Source: Amylibacter marinus
GTDB lineage: Bacteria; Pseudomonadota; Alphaproteobacteria; Rhodobacterales; Rhodobacteraceae
Assembly: GCF_030160015.1 (NCBI RefSeq)
Contig: NZ_BSNN01000008.1
Span: 62,001-126,000 of the forward strand
DNA length: 64,000 bases
Reading direction: 5' to 3'
The notes beneath the pieces are model-generated. The model was not told the origin of the DNA, searched no databases, and was given only the letters and a program-made list of their open reading frames with translations. Within the stretch, counting starts at the first letter, position 1. Each line of letters begins with the position of its first letter. The position numbers and the translations under genes are program-made. Of this stretch, positions 32,532-41,601 are shown in pieces.

Positions 32532-33776
32532 ATGACTTTGAAGCAAACATTTTTACAGCAGCTCTTCCTGTGGCTGGAAACTGGTACGCAGGATTTTACC
32601 GGCCATACACGGCGGCGTTTGATTGTGATCAATGCCCTAATGACGGTTATCCCATCGCTGGCATTCATTTACGTTGTTGTCCTGTCGATAATTGATTTCT
32701 CAGGGTTCCGTATGCCCATTCTGTTTATTACATTGGGTGCACCGCTGTTCTTAATTACCCCGTTTTTATGGCAAATCAGCGTCCGTACTGGCACCATTTT
32801 CAACCTATGCTATTGGTTGGTGTTCAATCTGATCTTATCCATGCTATTGGGGCGCGAAAGCGGCATCCACCTATTGTTTTTGGCCGGCACAACTATGTCG
32901 ATATTGATTTTTGGGGTGCGCTTTAATTTGATGTCTTTGATATCACTCTCTTCTGGGGTGGTTTGTTACTCTGCCGCACAGAAGCTTTTCATCGACCACT
33001 CAGCAGAGTTTGTAACGGCCAGCCCCGAGTCAATCGGTTTAGTCTTTTATCTTAGTACCTTCATCTACGTGATGGTCAATTTTTGCATTATCTCTTATGC
33101 CTTTGCACAGGCCCATCGCGCCGAGCGGCTATTGGAAACAGAATATGCCTATTCCGAGGGGTTGTTGAATTCAATGATGCCCCGCGCAATTGCAGATCAG
33201 CTGAAAACCGATCGTCAAAAAGTGATTGCGGAATCCTACGACGAGGCCAGCATTCTCTTTGCTGATCTAGCAGGCTTTACCGATCGTGCATCCCGCTCTA
33301 CCCCAACCGAGGTGGTTAATTTTCTAAATCTGTTGTTCACACGCTTTGACCAACTGGCGGTAATCCATGGGGTCGAAAAAATTAAAACCCTAGGCGACAG
33401 CTATATGGCGGCGGGTGGTCTACCACGACGCCAAGCGGATCACGCAGAAAGAATTGCCAACTTTGCCCTAGATGTGATCCAAGCCGCAGAGACCCTATCT
33501 GAAAGTATCGATGAAAAGTTTCAGCTGCGTGTAGGGTTCCATTCTGGCCCAGTGGTTGCAGGGGTTATCGGTGCCGAGAAACCGTTCTATGATGTATGGG
33601 GCGATACCGTGAATACCGCAGAGCGGTTGGAAAATTTGGCCGAGGTCGGCAGAGTGCAGGTAACCTATGCCACCAAGGTGAAATTGGAGCACAAATTCAA
33701 TTTTGAAAAGCGTGGAAACATGATGATGAAGGGCAAAGGCGAGCAAGAGGTTTGGTACCTACTCGGCCCCAAATAA
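32532..33776 (+). CDS. Membrane-bound class III adenylate cyclase
   Basis: 414 residues from the ATG at 32532, which has GGGGAAACG upstream (an ATG at 32511 is in frame but poorly placed). Five or six hydrophobic helices fill about 28-205; a class III cyclase domain follows at about 235-405 with the metal site ILFADLAGFT, the substrate loop EKIKTLGDSYMA, and FYDVWGDTVNTAERLE. The Lys and Asp at the base-selecting positions point to ATP rather than GTP. The membrane part has no recognised sensor motif. The product cAMP would act through a CRP-like protein elsewhere. Confidence 0.88.
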   Translation: MTLKQTFLQQLFLWLETGTQDFTGHTRRRLIVINALMTVIPSLAFIYVVVLSIIDFSGFRMPILFITLGAPLFLITPFLWQISVRTGTIFNLCYWLVFNLILSMLLGRESGIHLLFLAGTTMSILIFGVRFNLMSLISLSSGVVCYSAAQKLFIDHSAEFVTASPESIGLVFYLSTFIYVMVNFCIISYAFAQAHRAERLLETEYAYSEGLLNSMMPRAIADQLKTDRQKVIAESYDEASILFADLAGFTDRASRSTPTEVVNFLNLLFTRFDQLAVIHGVEKIKTLGDSYMAAGGLPRRQADHAERIANFALDVIQAAETLSESIDEKFQLRVGFHSGPVVAGVIGAEKPFYDVWGDTVNTAERLENLAEVGRVQVTYATKVKLEHKFNFEKRGNMMMKGKGEQEVWYLLGPK

Positions 33777-33790
33777 CGCCGATCATAAAT

Positions 33791-35704
33791 CTATTTCTCT
33801 GTGAACTTCAGCTCGATGCGACGATTGATGGCATAGGCCTCTGGTGTTTCAGCATCACTTAGAGGCTGGAACTCTCCAAACCCGTTCGCTGCCAAACGAT
33901 CCGCGGGAATTCCCTGTTCATTGATTAAATACCGCACCACAGATAATGCGCGTGCTTGGCTTAATTCCCAATTGTCATTAAACGCCCCGCCTGCGGATAA
34001 GGGTGTGCTATCGGTGTGGCCGTCCACGCGCAAAATCCAATCTATTTCGCGCGGGATCTGATCGGCAACTTGATGAATAATGCTGGCCACATTTCGAATT
34101 TCCGCCTGTCCCCCGGCCCCCAGATTTGCTGATCCTGGCGCGAATAGTACTTCGGATGAGAAAACAAACCTGTCCCCGACAATTCGAACGCCTTCGCGCC
34201 CTTCCATAATTTCGCGTAGCCGGCCAAAAAACTCTGATCTGAATTTGCGCAGATCATTAGCCTCGGCCGCAAGGCGCTCTTTTTCACGCTCTTCTAGTTT
34301 TGCGCGTTTCTTCTGTTCTGCGGCCACCCTTGCAAGGGCGGCATTCAGGTTCTTGCCAAGGTTTTGCAATTGAACCTGCGATTGTTGATCCGCCACCGCA
34401 GAGGCATCCAGCAAACCCTGTAGATCATCCAATTGCTTTTGTAGCTCCTCGGTTTGGGCATTTAACAGCGCCACTTTGCGCAGGCTATCTGCGGAAACCG
34501 CCTGTTCTTGTGCCAGCATATCATTTGCAATGGCCAACAATGTTGCGTTTTTCTGGGCCTCGGTTTGGTCAATCTGCTCGGCAATTATCTTCTCATTGGC
34601 CAGCTCTGCCGCGGCTAATAACGTTAGCGTTTCTTCGGCCTCGCGACGCTGGGCCTCTAGCGCCAATGTCATCGCAGATAATTCCGTATCCGCCGCAAGC
34701 AAACGTTGGCGCAGGGCCTCGGCGGCGGCACTTTCTAGCAGTTGTTCTTTTTGCGCATCACTTAGGGCTTGCTCAACATCCCGCAACTGGTCGCTTTGCA
34801 ATTTATCACGTGATTGCAGATCCGCAATCAGCGCCTCTAGCGCTTGACGCTTGGCCAGATCCAGTGCCGCGGATTGTGCGTTGGCATCCAGCTTGGCCGT
34901 TAGATCCGCCATTTCCGCTTCTGTCGTCTGTTTCGCCGCCTCTGCGGCCAATAACAATGCCATGGTTTCCTCGGCCTGCTTTCGCTGAGCCTCCATCGCA
35001 AGGGTCATGGCCGATAAGGCCGCACCGGAATCCGATAACCGTTGTTGCAACGCTTGCGCCGCTGCTTGTTCCAACACTCTGGCTTGCTCCAATTCGCTAA
35101 GCTCTTGGCGTGTGGCAGCAAGCTGTTGTTCGCTAAATGCCCCCGAGGCCTCTAGATCTGCGATCAAGGATTCCATTGCCTCGCGCTTGGCCGCCGCTAA
35201 ACGGGCCTGCTCTGCCTGTAAATCAATTTCATCACGCGCAGATGCCAGTGCCAGTTCAACTGCTTCTTTTTCGCTCAGTACGGCTTGGTTTTCCTGTTCT
35301 AGCGTCTCTTTGGTCACCAGCAGGGCCGCGATCTGCGTTTCAAACTCGCTTAATCTTTCGGCCTGTGTGTTTGACTTGTCGGTCAGCGCTAGAATTGTGG
35401 ACAGTTGCGATGCCACCTGCGCCTGGGCCGCATCTAACGCATTTTGAGAACTGGACAAAGAAGCCTGTAGCGAGCTGACCCTTTGTTGTTCTAAACCTAG
35501 CGCTTCTGCCAATCCGGACAGCTCGATCGTTAGATCATCCAATGCGTTGCTTTGGTCAGAAATGGTTTCGCGTAGGGTAAATTGCACGATCATAAAAATC
35601 GACAGCACGAAGAACAATATCAACAGCAACGCGGTCATTGCATCCACAAATCCCGGCCAGATGCTGGCCTCGAACCGGTTTCCTGCGCGACGCCGAATTG
35701 CCAT
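33791..35704 (-). CDS. MotB/OmpA-like protein with long coiled-coil stalk
   Basis: 637 residues. One N-terminal transmembrane helix (about 19-43) contains Asp21 in PGFVDAMTALLLILFF, matching the proton-carrying Asp of MotB/ZorB-type stators. Residues about 45-490 are a continuous Ala/Gln/Glu/Leu-rich coiled coil in which units 170-282 and 283-395 are visibly duplicated. Residues about 505-635 are an OmpA/MotB peptidoglycan-binding domain (VDGHTDSTPLS, NWELSQARA, NRRIELKF). It would anchor a membrane channel to the wall through a stalk far longer than in MotB. It starts within the stop of the MotA-like gene (TAATG). Function unknown; not flagellar by context. Confidence 0.88.
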   Translation of the reverse strand: MAIRRRAGNRFEASIWPGFVDAMTALLLILFFVLSIFMIVQFTLRETISDQSNALDDLTIELSGLAEALGLEQQRVSSLQASLSSSQNALDAAQAQVASQLSTILALTDKSNTQAERLSEFETQIAALLVTKETLEQENQAVLSEKEAVELALASARDEIDLQAEQARLAAAKREAMESLIADLEASGAFSEQQLAATRQELSELEQARVLEQAAAQALQQRLSDSGAALSAMTLAMEAQRKQAEETMALLLAAEAAKQTTEAEMADLTAKLDANAQSAALDLAKRQALEALIADLQSRDKLQSDQLRDVEQALSDAQKEQLLESAAAEALRQRLLAADTELSAMTLALEAQRREAEETLTLLAAAELANEKIIAEQIDQTEAQKNATLLAIANDMLAQEQAVSADSLRKVALLNAQTEELQKQLDDLQGLLDASAVADQQSQVQLQNLGKNLNAALARVAAEQKKRAKLEEREKERLAAEANDLRKFRSEFFGRLREIMEGREGVRIVGDRFVFSSEVLFAPGSANLGAGGQAEIRNVASIIHQVADQIPREIDWILRVDGHTDSTPLSAGGAFNDNWELSQARALSVVRYLINEQGIPADRLAANGFGEFQPLSDAETPEAYAINRRIELKFTEK

Positions 35705-36846
35705 TACTTACCCTTTGCCACGGCCGTTATCGCCTGTGTCAACGCAGAGATATCAGTTCGTAGATCATTGGTTGAGCTGGCGCGCCCATCTGACATCTCT
35801 TCTAGGATACGCAGCAATTGGGTGTCGATATTCCGCATGCGCATGCGGGTTTCCGCATCCAAAATACCGTCGCCTTCGCTTTGCATACGGGCTAGTGCAT
35901 CAACAATTTGGTTTTGCCCCGATGCCAAATCTTGTAGCGAACGGGTGTTTTCCTCGTAAAGCGCAGAGGTGTGTTGAATGTGGCGTTCGACTGTGACCGC
36001 CAGCTGATCCATCCGACCCGCGGATTGGGCCAGAATTTCCTGCATGTTTTCCATATTCAAACTGGCGTTTTGGAACATATGCGAGCCAGCCAGATCACCA
36101 CTCCCCTCGCCGCCACCAGACGTGATTTTGGTAATCGAGGACAACCAATCCTCTAGTTCAAGGTAAAATCTATTTTGCCCACGCCCCGCAAACAAATCCA
36201 ACAGGCCTACAACCAAAGACCCCGCCAAACCTAACAGAGATGACCCAAAGGCTGTCCCCATGCCCCCCAACTGTGCCTCAAGCCCATGCATCAGGTTTTC
36301 AAAAACATTGGCACCAGATTGCCCATCTTGCGGGGCAAGGGATCGAATAGTGTCGACCACCGCAGGTACAGTGGTCGCCAACCCATAAAATGTTCCCAAT
36401 AGTCCAAGGAAAATCAACAGGTTGATGATGTAGCGAGTGATTTCGCGCCCCTCATCAAGGCGCGTGGCTGCACTATCCAGAATGGATTGCATCGAGGTAG
36501 AGGTCAGCGCATGACGCGCGCCCGCCTCGGACAGCAAAGCCGCCAAAGAGGCCAGCAATTTGGGCGGTTGTACCAAATTATGCCCAACCCGATCCAGCGC
36601 AAACCCTTCGGCCCATGTAACACATTTCACCAGTGCAAAGACCTGTGTAAAGCAGGAAATCAACCCACCTACGAACACCAGAACTATAAAGCCGTTTAAA
36701 TAGGGTGAAGATAGGAAAATACCAGCAAGTGCTGGATAGGCCAGCACTGCCCCAACCCCAACCACGATAACGATCAAAAACATCGTCAGAATTTGATTAA
36801 CTGGTTGTGTGAATTGATATCTCAGCGAGGCTTCGGTATTTACCAT
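35704..36846 (-). CDS. MotA/TolQ/ExbB-like proton channel protein
   Basis: 380 residues from the ATG at 36846; a TTG at 36906 is in frame but unlikely. Four hydrophobic helices at about 18-45, 51-73, 138-160 and 193-220; the last two hold LLGTFYGL and GGMGTAFGSSLLGLAGSLVVGLLD, the MotA/ExbB channel core. A 150-residue helical cytoplasmic C-terminus follows. It forms a stator-like complex with the MotB/OmpA-like protein encoded next. TolQ or ExbB proper would be shorter and sit with TolR/ExbD. Divergent from the SPFH gene across 159 bp. Confidence 0.87.
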   Translation of the reverse strand: MVNTEASLRYQFTQPVNQILTMFLIVIVVGVGAVLAYPALAGIFLSSPYLNGFIVLVFVGGLISCFTQVFALVKCVTWAEGFALDRVGHNLVQPPKLLASLAALLSEAGARHALTSTSMQSILDSAATRLDEGREITRYIINLLIFLGLLGTFYGLATTVPAVVDTIRSLAPQDGQSGANVFENLMHGLEAQLGGMGTAFGSSLLGLAGSLVVGLLDLFAGRGQNRFYLELEDWLSSITKITSGGGEGSGDLAGSHMFQNASLNMENMQEILAQSAGRMDQLAVTVERHIQHTSALYEENTRSLQDLASGQNQIVDALARMQSEGDGILDAETRMRMRNIDTQLLRILEEMSDGRASSTNDLRTDISALTQAITAVAKGK

Positions 36847-37005
36847 AATCTTGCTCTGAATTGTCCTGTTTCCACTAGTAGTAAACTGTTGCCTCTGGTT
36901 TTCCAAACATTATGTTTTATGGGTTGAAATAACACATAGAGGTTGAAAACTGGCCATGTAATCCCCATATTTACCTCAATTCTATTCAATTCTGGAGATA
37001 TATAG

Positions 37006-37941
37006 ATGGACACGATTATCGGATTCGGAGCCACCTCACTGGTGCTGCTTTTCTTTGCTCTTATTTTGGTTTTCATGGCCGTGCGCTCTGTTCCCCAAGG
37101 CGAAAATTGGACGCTAGAGCGCTTTGGCCGCTATACTCGCACCTTGATGCCGGGTTTAAATTTTATCGTACCATTTATTGATAAGGTCGGCGCCAAGATC
37201 AACATGATGGAAACCGTATTAGATATCGACAGCCAAGAGGTGATCACCAAGGATAACGCCATGGTTATGACCGATGCGGTGACATTTTTTCAGGTCATCA
37301 ATGCCTCTAGTGCCGCATATGAGGTACGTGATCTATACCGCGCATTGTCCAATCTAACCCAGACCAACATTCGTGCTGTGGTGGGTAACATGGATTTGGA
37401 TGAAAGCTTGTCCAACCGCGATGTCATCAATTCAAAACTGCTAAGCGTGATCGACGAGGCCGCGTCACCGTGGGGCGTAAAGGTTACACGTGTTGAAATC
37501 AAAGACCTGTCCCCACCCGAGGATATTAACGAGGCGATGGCACGCCAGATGAAGGCAGAGCGCGGGAAACGTGCAGAAATTCTAACCGCCGAGGGTCACA
37601 AGCAATCTGCGATTTTGCAGGCCGAGGGTGAGAAGGAAAGCCAAGTTCGCGAGGCCGAGGGCCGCCGCGCAGCGGCATTCCTAGATGCCGAGGCCCGCGA
37701 GCGCGCCGCCGAGGCCGAGGCCCTTGCCACCACCATGGTTTCCGAGGCGATTGCCAAGGGCGATGTACAGGCGATCAACTACTTTGTTGCGCAGAAATAC
37801 ACCGATGCTCTGCGCGATGTAGCCGCCAGCCCAAGCGCCAAAACCGTGATGATCCCACTAGAGGCGTCTAGCCTGATCGGATCAATTGGCGGCATCGCCG
37901 ATATCGCCAAGGCCGTAACAGACGCCAAAGATGGTAAATAG
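37006..37941 (+). CDS. SPFH/Band 7 domain protein (QmcA/stomatin-like)
   Basis: 311 residues with one N-terminal transmembrane helix (about 4-27), the SPFH domain (VPQGENWTLERFGRYTRTLMPGLNFIVPFID onward) and a long Ala/Glu-rich coiled coil at about 185-250 containing repeated AEG blocks. Such proteins form large membrane-attached cages or scaffolds in ordered lipid zones and associate with FtsH or NfeD partners. GGAG precedes the ATG. The NfeD gene follows 16 bp later, the usual operon partner. Confidence 0.93.
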   Translation: MDTIIGFGATSLVLLFFALILVFMAVRSVPQGENWTLERFGRYTRTLMPGLNFIVPFIDKVGAKINMMETVLDIDSQEVITKDNAMVMTDAVTFFQVINASSAAYEVRDLYRALSNLTQTNIRAVVGNMDLDESLSNRDVINSKLLSVIDEAASPWGVKVTRVEIKDLSPPEDINEAMARQMKAERGKRAEILTAEGHKQSAILQAEGEKESQVREAEGRRAAAFLDAEARERAAEAEALATTMVSEAIAKGDVQAINYFVAQKYTDALRDVAASPSAKTVMIPLEASSLIGSIGGIADIAKAVTDAKDGK

Positions 37942-37957
37942 AGGAGCGCTACAGTAG

Positions 37958-38422
37958 ATGCTTGATTTTTTAAACGGTATATCACCTTGGTGGTGGCTGG
38001 CATTGGCGCTCGCATTGGGGGCGCTGGAGATGGCTACATTTTCGCTGTTCCTGATTTGGCCTGCGGTCTCTGCGCTGATCATGGCGGTCTTGCTGGCCTT
38101 GGTGCCTGATATGTCGCCTGCTTCGCAGATTTCGATATTTGCAACGGTTGCCATTCTTTCGACAATTGTTGGGCGTTTTCTCTTTCTGCGTTACGGCGAC
38201 GGGGGCGGGACAGATAACCAAGACCTGAACAATCGCGGTGCGCGTTTCATTGGCCGTGATGCCAAGGTTTTAGAATTTTCCAACGGCCACGGTGTGGTGG
38301 AAATCGAGGGCATGCGTTGGCGGGCCCAATGGAACCCCAATGAAGTATCAGCGGTAGATGAGCAGGTGCGCATCACCCATGCAAATGGGTTGCTATTATC
38401 GGTGGAACCGATCGCTAGCTAG
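37958..38422 (+). CDS. NfeD family membrane protein
   Basis: 154 residues: two or three hydrophobic helices in the first 70 residues (LALALALGALEMATFSLFLIWPAVSALIMAVL) and a C-terminal OB-fold at about 85-150 (GRDAKVLEFSNGHGVVEIEGMRWRAQW). This is the short NfeD1b form without the peptidase domain that pairs with SPFH proteins. Its stop overlaps that of the convergent ChaC gene over 8 bp (CTAGCTAG). Confidence 0.9.
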   Translation: MLDFLNGISPWWWLALALALGALEMATFSLFLIWPAVSALIMAVLLALVPDMSPASQISIFATVAILSTIVGRFLFLRYGDGGGTDNQDLNNRGARFIGRDAKVLEFSNGHGVVEIEGMRWRAQWNPNEVSAVDEQVRITHANGLLLSVEPIAS

Positions 38423-38957
38423 CTCGAATTTCTTGTACACGATTAGACAGCCACTCAAGCTCTGGGTCCTCAAGATCCAGAGCTTTTAAATTTTGGGCTA
38501 CATTGATCAGATATTCAGAATTAGGGCCCCGATTACCGGTGGCATGAGCGATAACTTGGGCTTGGTGTTCCAATTTCAATACCCCAGTGTACTGTTCGTG
38601 ATCGGGATCTACCACATAGAAATAGGCCTGAACACATTCACCGCTTTGCAACTCGACCTCGCGGATCACCTCTATATAGGCCGAAGAGACCAGCTCGCGC
38701 TCACGCAGGTACGCCAGGGTTTGTGCCGCATCTTGCGCAGATACCCGAAAGGCCACGCCATCACAGCGCGCGCCTTTCTGGTAATCCAGCGCAAGAACCA
38801 GCCCCATATTTTCAGGGGTTCCACGATGATGAATAGACCACATGCAAAAACTGCGTTGATAATCCCGCAAAGAAGCGATCTTTTTATCTGTGAAAACAAA
38901 CCCCGGCTGCCAGACCAATGAGCCATAGCCAAACACCCAAATATCGTTGTTATTCAT
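38415..38957 (-). CDS. ChaC-like gamma-glutamylcyclotransferase
   Basis: 180 residues from the ATG at 38957 (a TTG- or ATG-started longer reading to 38993 adds unconserved residues). VFGYGSLVWQPGF holds the YGSL substrate-binding loop, and the Glu in YLRERELVS is the expected catalytic acid. ChaC-type enzymes cleave glutathione to 5-oxoproline and Cys-Gly in the cytoplasm. It is divergent from the DUF2125 gene across 63 bp. Confidence 0.9.
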   Translation of the reverse strand: MNNNDIWVFGYGSLVWQPGFVFTDKKIASLRDYQRSFCMWSIHHRGTPENMGLVLALDYQKGARCDGVAFRVSAQDAAQTLAYLRERELVSSAYIEVIREVELQSGECVQAYFYVVDPDHEQYTGVLKLEHQAQVIAHATGNRGPNSEYLINVAQNLKALDLEDPELEWLSNRVQEIRAS

Positions 38958-39020
38958 TTCTTGGCCCTTTTTACATCGCTTGCTATAGAGCATTTTATAT
39001 CTCCCTTAGAAAGGTTCAAT

Positions 39021-40019
39021 ATGCGCTGGTTGGTTCTAAGTATTTTCTCTGCGGCCCTTGCATGGTCTGCCTTTTGGTTCGTCGGCAAAACCATGCGCCA
39101 CGCGGCACTAGAAGAATGGTTCGCAGATCGCAACACCGCTGGGTGGGTGGCCCATAGCGATATTCAACTGCGCGGCTATCCCAATAGATTTGATGCGGTT
39201 CTTGGCGACATTGATCTAGCAAACCCCAAAAACGGATGGGCATGGGCTGCGCCACATTTCCAAATTCTACAACTTAGCTATCAACCAAATCACATCATCG
39301 CCCTGTGGCCAGAGACACAGACCCTATCCACCCCGAAGGAACAAATCACGATCAACAGCAGTGATATGCGCGCCAGTGCGGTTTTCGATGATCCCAAAAC
39401 ACTCGTCATAAATCGTGCCACCCTAACGGCAGAGAAACTTCGCCTTGTAAGCAATCAGAATTGGACAACAACAGCGGATAATATTCAGCTGTCATTGCGT
39501 CAGTCACCAAACGCAGAAGCACGATATGACCTTGCACTAACCACGGATGCCCTACAGCCGAAGTCACTACAGAAGATCAACTTGGGGAACGGGGCTATTT
39601 TGCCAAACAGCTTTGATACCTTTAATCTGCGTGCAGTACTTGAATTTAGCGCCCCGCTTTCGAAACAAAGTTTTGAATCTGGGACAAGTTATTTGAAGCG
39701 TATTACGCTGGAAGATGTTGATTTCAAATGGGGTGATTTAGAATTGCGCGCCGCGGGGACCCTTGCGCTAGATACCCATGGCTATCCGACCGGCACCCTA
39801 ACAATTCGGGCCGTGAATTGGGAAAAGATGGTGGAATTGGCCGGTGCCCATGGTGCAATCAGCACCGAGATGACCGATGCATTGAATTCCGCGCTCTCAT
39901 TGCTATCTACATTTTCTGGGCGATTGAACACTTTGGATATTCCGCTAAATTTTTCACGCCAGAAAATCCGCATCGGGCCTGTAGCAATCGGCAAAGCCCC
40001 AAAAATTCGTTTCCCCTAG
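39021..40019 (+). CDS. DUF2125 family periplasmic protein
   Basis: 332 residues from the ATG at 39021 with AAAGG upstream. An N-terminal signal/anchor helix (MRWLVLSIFSAALAWSAFWFVG) is followed by a beta-rich body; GYPNRFDAVLGDIDLANPKNGWAWAAPHFQILQLSYQPNHIIALWP is the typical DUF2125 block. Function unknown; repeated beta structure resembles lipid-handling AsmA-like domains only loosely. Its stop shares CTAG with the extensin gene. Confidence 0.87.
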   Translation: MRWLVLSIFSAALAWSAFWFVGKTMRHAALEEWFADRNTAGWVAHSDIQLRGYPNRFDAVLGDIDLANPKNGWAWAAPHFQILQLSYQPNHIIALWPETQTLSTPKEQITINSSDMRASAVFDDPKTLVINRATLTAEKLRLVSNQNWTTTADNIQLSLRQSPNAEARYDLALTTDALQPKSLQKINLGNGAILPNSFDTFNLRAVLEFSAPLSKQSFESGTSYLKRITLEDVDFKWGDLELRAAGTLALDTHGYPTGTLTIRAVNWEKMVELAGAHGAISTEMTDALNSALSLLSTFSGRLNTLDIPLNFSRQKIRIGPVAIGKAPKIRFP

Positions 40020-40681
40020 CGGCAATAACTTCCGTTGCGATGACGTGCGGTATCGAAATGAAAATGGTCTTGGTGATAAGCATCTGCATTTGGCCCCAGT
40101 ACCGTCCCAAAGGTGCCACAGGCCTTTTTGTGCATCTTCTTCATAACGCTGGAATTTTTGCCGCGCCAATCTTTTAGCACCGTTAAGGTTTCCCCTGACT
40201 TTAGCGTAAAGCTGGAAATATCCACACCATTGCCCTTGGCGTGTTCTGACAATTTTGCACCCTTGCGAGAATTGCGCGTTCGGCACGAATAGCTGGCCGC
40301 AACCCGCACCGACACCAAACCACCCCCCTTGCGTTTCAAGGCAGGAACAGCAGCCGTGTCCATCCATTTTTGCAAGGCCTGCGCCGTGGCACAATTCAGC
40401 GTAGCGCCATTTTGCAATGCTACGCCAGCAACACTGGTAATGCGCACGGGGTTCTTGATGCCACAGGGGCCATTGCTGATTGGGGCCACCGGCTTGCCGA
40501 TGATTTGGCGGTCACCACAGACAGAATTCCCCCTTTGGCGCACCTTTTTATTGCGCTTGCCAAAGAGACCCGCCATTTGAATTGGCGCATTGCGTGACTC
40601 TAGTATCTGCACATCTTGTACCACTGGCGCCGCCCAACCAGTACAGGGCAGGATAAAGATTAGGGGTATTAAAAATTTCAT
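40016..40681 (-). CDS. Extensin-like (VanY-related fold) secreted protein
   Basis: 221 residues with a signal peptide (MKFLIPLIFILPCTGWA). The C-terminal domain has SEHAKGNGVDISSF and DHFHFDTA, whose His, Asp and His match the zinc ligands of the VanY/endolysin-type peptidase fold, plus several cysteines likely in disulfides. In bacteria this Extensin-like C-terminal family is thought to act on cell wall, but activity is not established. Its ATG overlaps the stop of the upstream dehydrogenase gene (ATGA). Confidence 0.87.
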   Translation of the reverse strand: MKFLIPLIFILPCTGWAAPVVQDVQILESRNAPIQMAGLFGKRNKKVRQRGNSVCGDRQIIGKPVAPISNGPCGIKNPVRITSVAGVALQNGATLNCATAQALQKWMDTAAVPALKRKGGGLVSVRVAASYSCRTRNSRKGAKLSEHAKGNGVDISSFTLKSGETLTVLKDWRGKNSSVMKKMHKKACGTFGTVLGPNADAYHQDHFHFDTARHRNGSYCR

Positions 40682-41601
40682 GCCCCATCCCCGTCGCCAC
40701 GGCCAAAATTAGGCACATCAGTATCTTGGCCGGCCTCGATAATTCCGCGCCGGATCGCGCGGGTACGCGAGAAATAATCGAACAGTTGCTGGCCGTCGCC
40801 ACGGCGAATGGCCCGTTGCAGATCAAACAGTTCTTCGGTGAAGCGCCCAAGGATTTCCAGCGTAGCCTCTTTGTTATTCAGAAAGACATCGCGCCACATG
40901 GTGGGATCGCTGGCGGCAATGCGGGTGAAATCCCGAAACCCAGCGGCGGAATAATTGACCACCTCGTTGTCGGTGACGCGGCTTAGATCATCCGCGACCC
41001 CCACCATCGTATAGGCAATCAGGTGCGGCGCATGGCTGGTAACGGCCAACACCAGATCGTGGTGGTCTGGGTCCATTTCTTCCACATTGGCACCCATACC
41101 TTCCCATAGATTTTTCAGGCCGTCCAAGGCGGCGGCATCCGTATTGGCAAGGGGTGTTAGAATGCACCAGCGGTTTTTAAACAAATCAGCAAATCCAGAT
41201 CGTGGCCCCGAATTCTCGGTACCCGCAAGTGGGTGCCCGGGGATAAAATGAATGTCCTCAGTGATATGTGGTGAAACCAGTTCAATAATGGAACGTTTGA
41301 CAGACCCTACATCCGTTAGGGTCGCACCGGCTTTCAGAACCGGCCCGATCTCTTTGGCCACCGCTGACATGGCGCCTACGGGCACACAAAGCACCACCAA
41401 ATCAGCATCTCGCACAGCCTCGGCCGCGCTACTTTCTACACGGTCCACGAATTCAAGCTCTAGCGCTATTGCGCGGGTCTCTTCTGATTTTGCAAAGCCG
41501 ATGATTTCACTGGCCAACCCATCACGCTTCATTGCCTTGGCCATCGAAGATGCAATCAATCCCAGACCAATCAATGCAACTTTTTTATATACCTTGCTCA
41601 T
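40678..41601 (-). CDS. Prephenate/arogenate dehydrogenase
   Basis: 307 residues with an N-terminal Rossmann motif (LIGLGLIASS, 10-19), GSVKRSIIE and IPGHPLAGTENSGP, all conserved in TyrA-type dehydrogenases. It oxidises prephenate or arogenate with NAD(P) toward tyrosine. The start overlaps the hisC stop by 4 bp and its stop overlaps the extensin start by 4 bp. The hisC-tyrA order is common in alphaproteobacteria, where HisC also serves as aromatic aminotransferase. Confidence 0.94.
   Translation of the reverse strand: MSKVYKKVALIGLGLIASSMAKAMKRDGLASEIIGFAKSEETRAIALELEFVDRVESSAAEAVRDADLVVLCVPVGAMSAVAKEIGPVLKAGATLTDVGSVKRSIIELVSPHITEDIHFIPGHPLAGTENSGPRSGFADLFKNRWCILTPLANTDAAALDGLKNLWEGMGANVEEMDPDHHDLVLAVTSHAPHLIAYTMVGVADDLSRVTDNEVVNYSAAGFRDFTRIAASDPTMWRDVFLNNKEATLEILGRFTEELFDLQRAIRRGDGQQLFDYFSRTRAIRRGIIEAGQDTDVPNFGRGDGDGA

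Noticed and set aside
34300-35100. Long plus-strand open frame opposite the coiled-coil protein
   Set aside because: Proline- and arginine-rich shadow of a biased Ala/Glu/Leu coding sequence.
33791-36846. Zorya-type anti-phage system (ZorA/ZorB)
   Set aside because: The channel and stator halves resemble ZorA and ZorB, but no ZorC, ZorD or ZorE-like helicase or nuclease lies nearby and the flanks are housekeeping genes.
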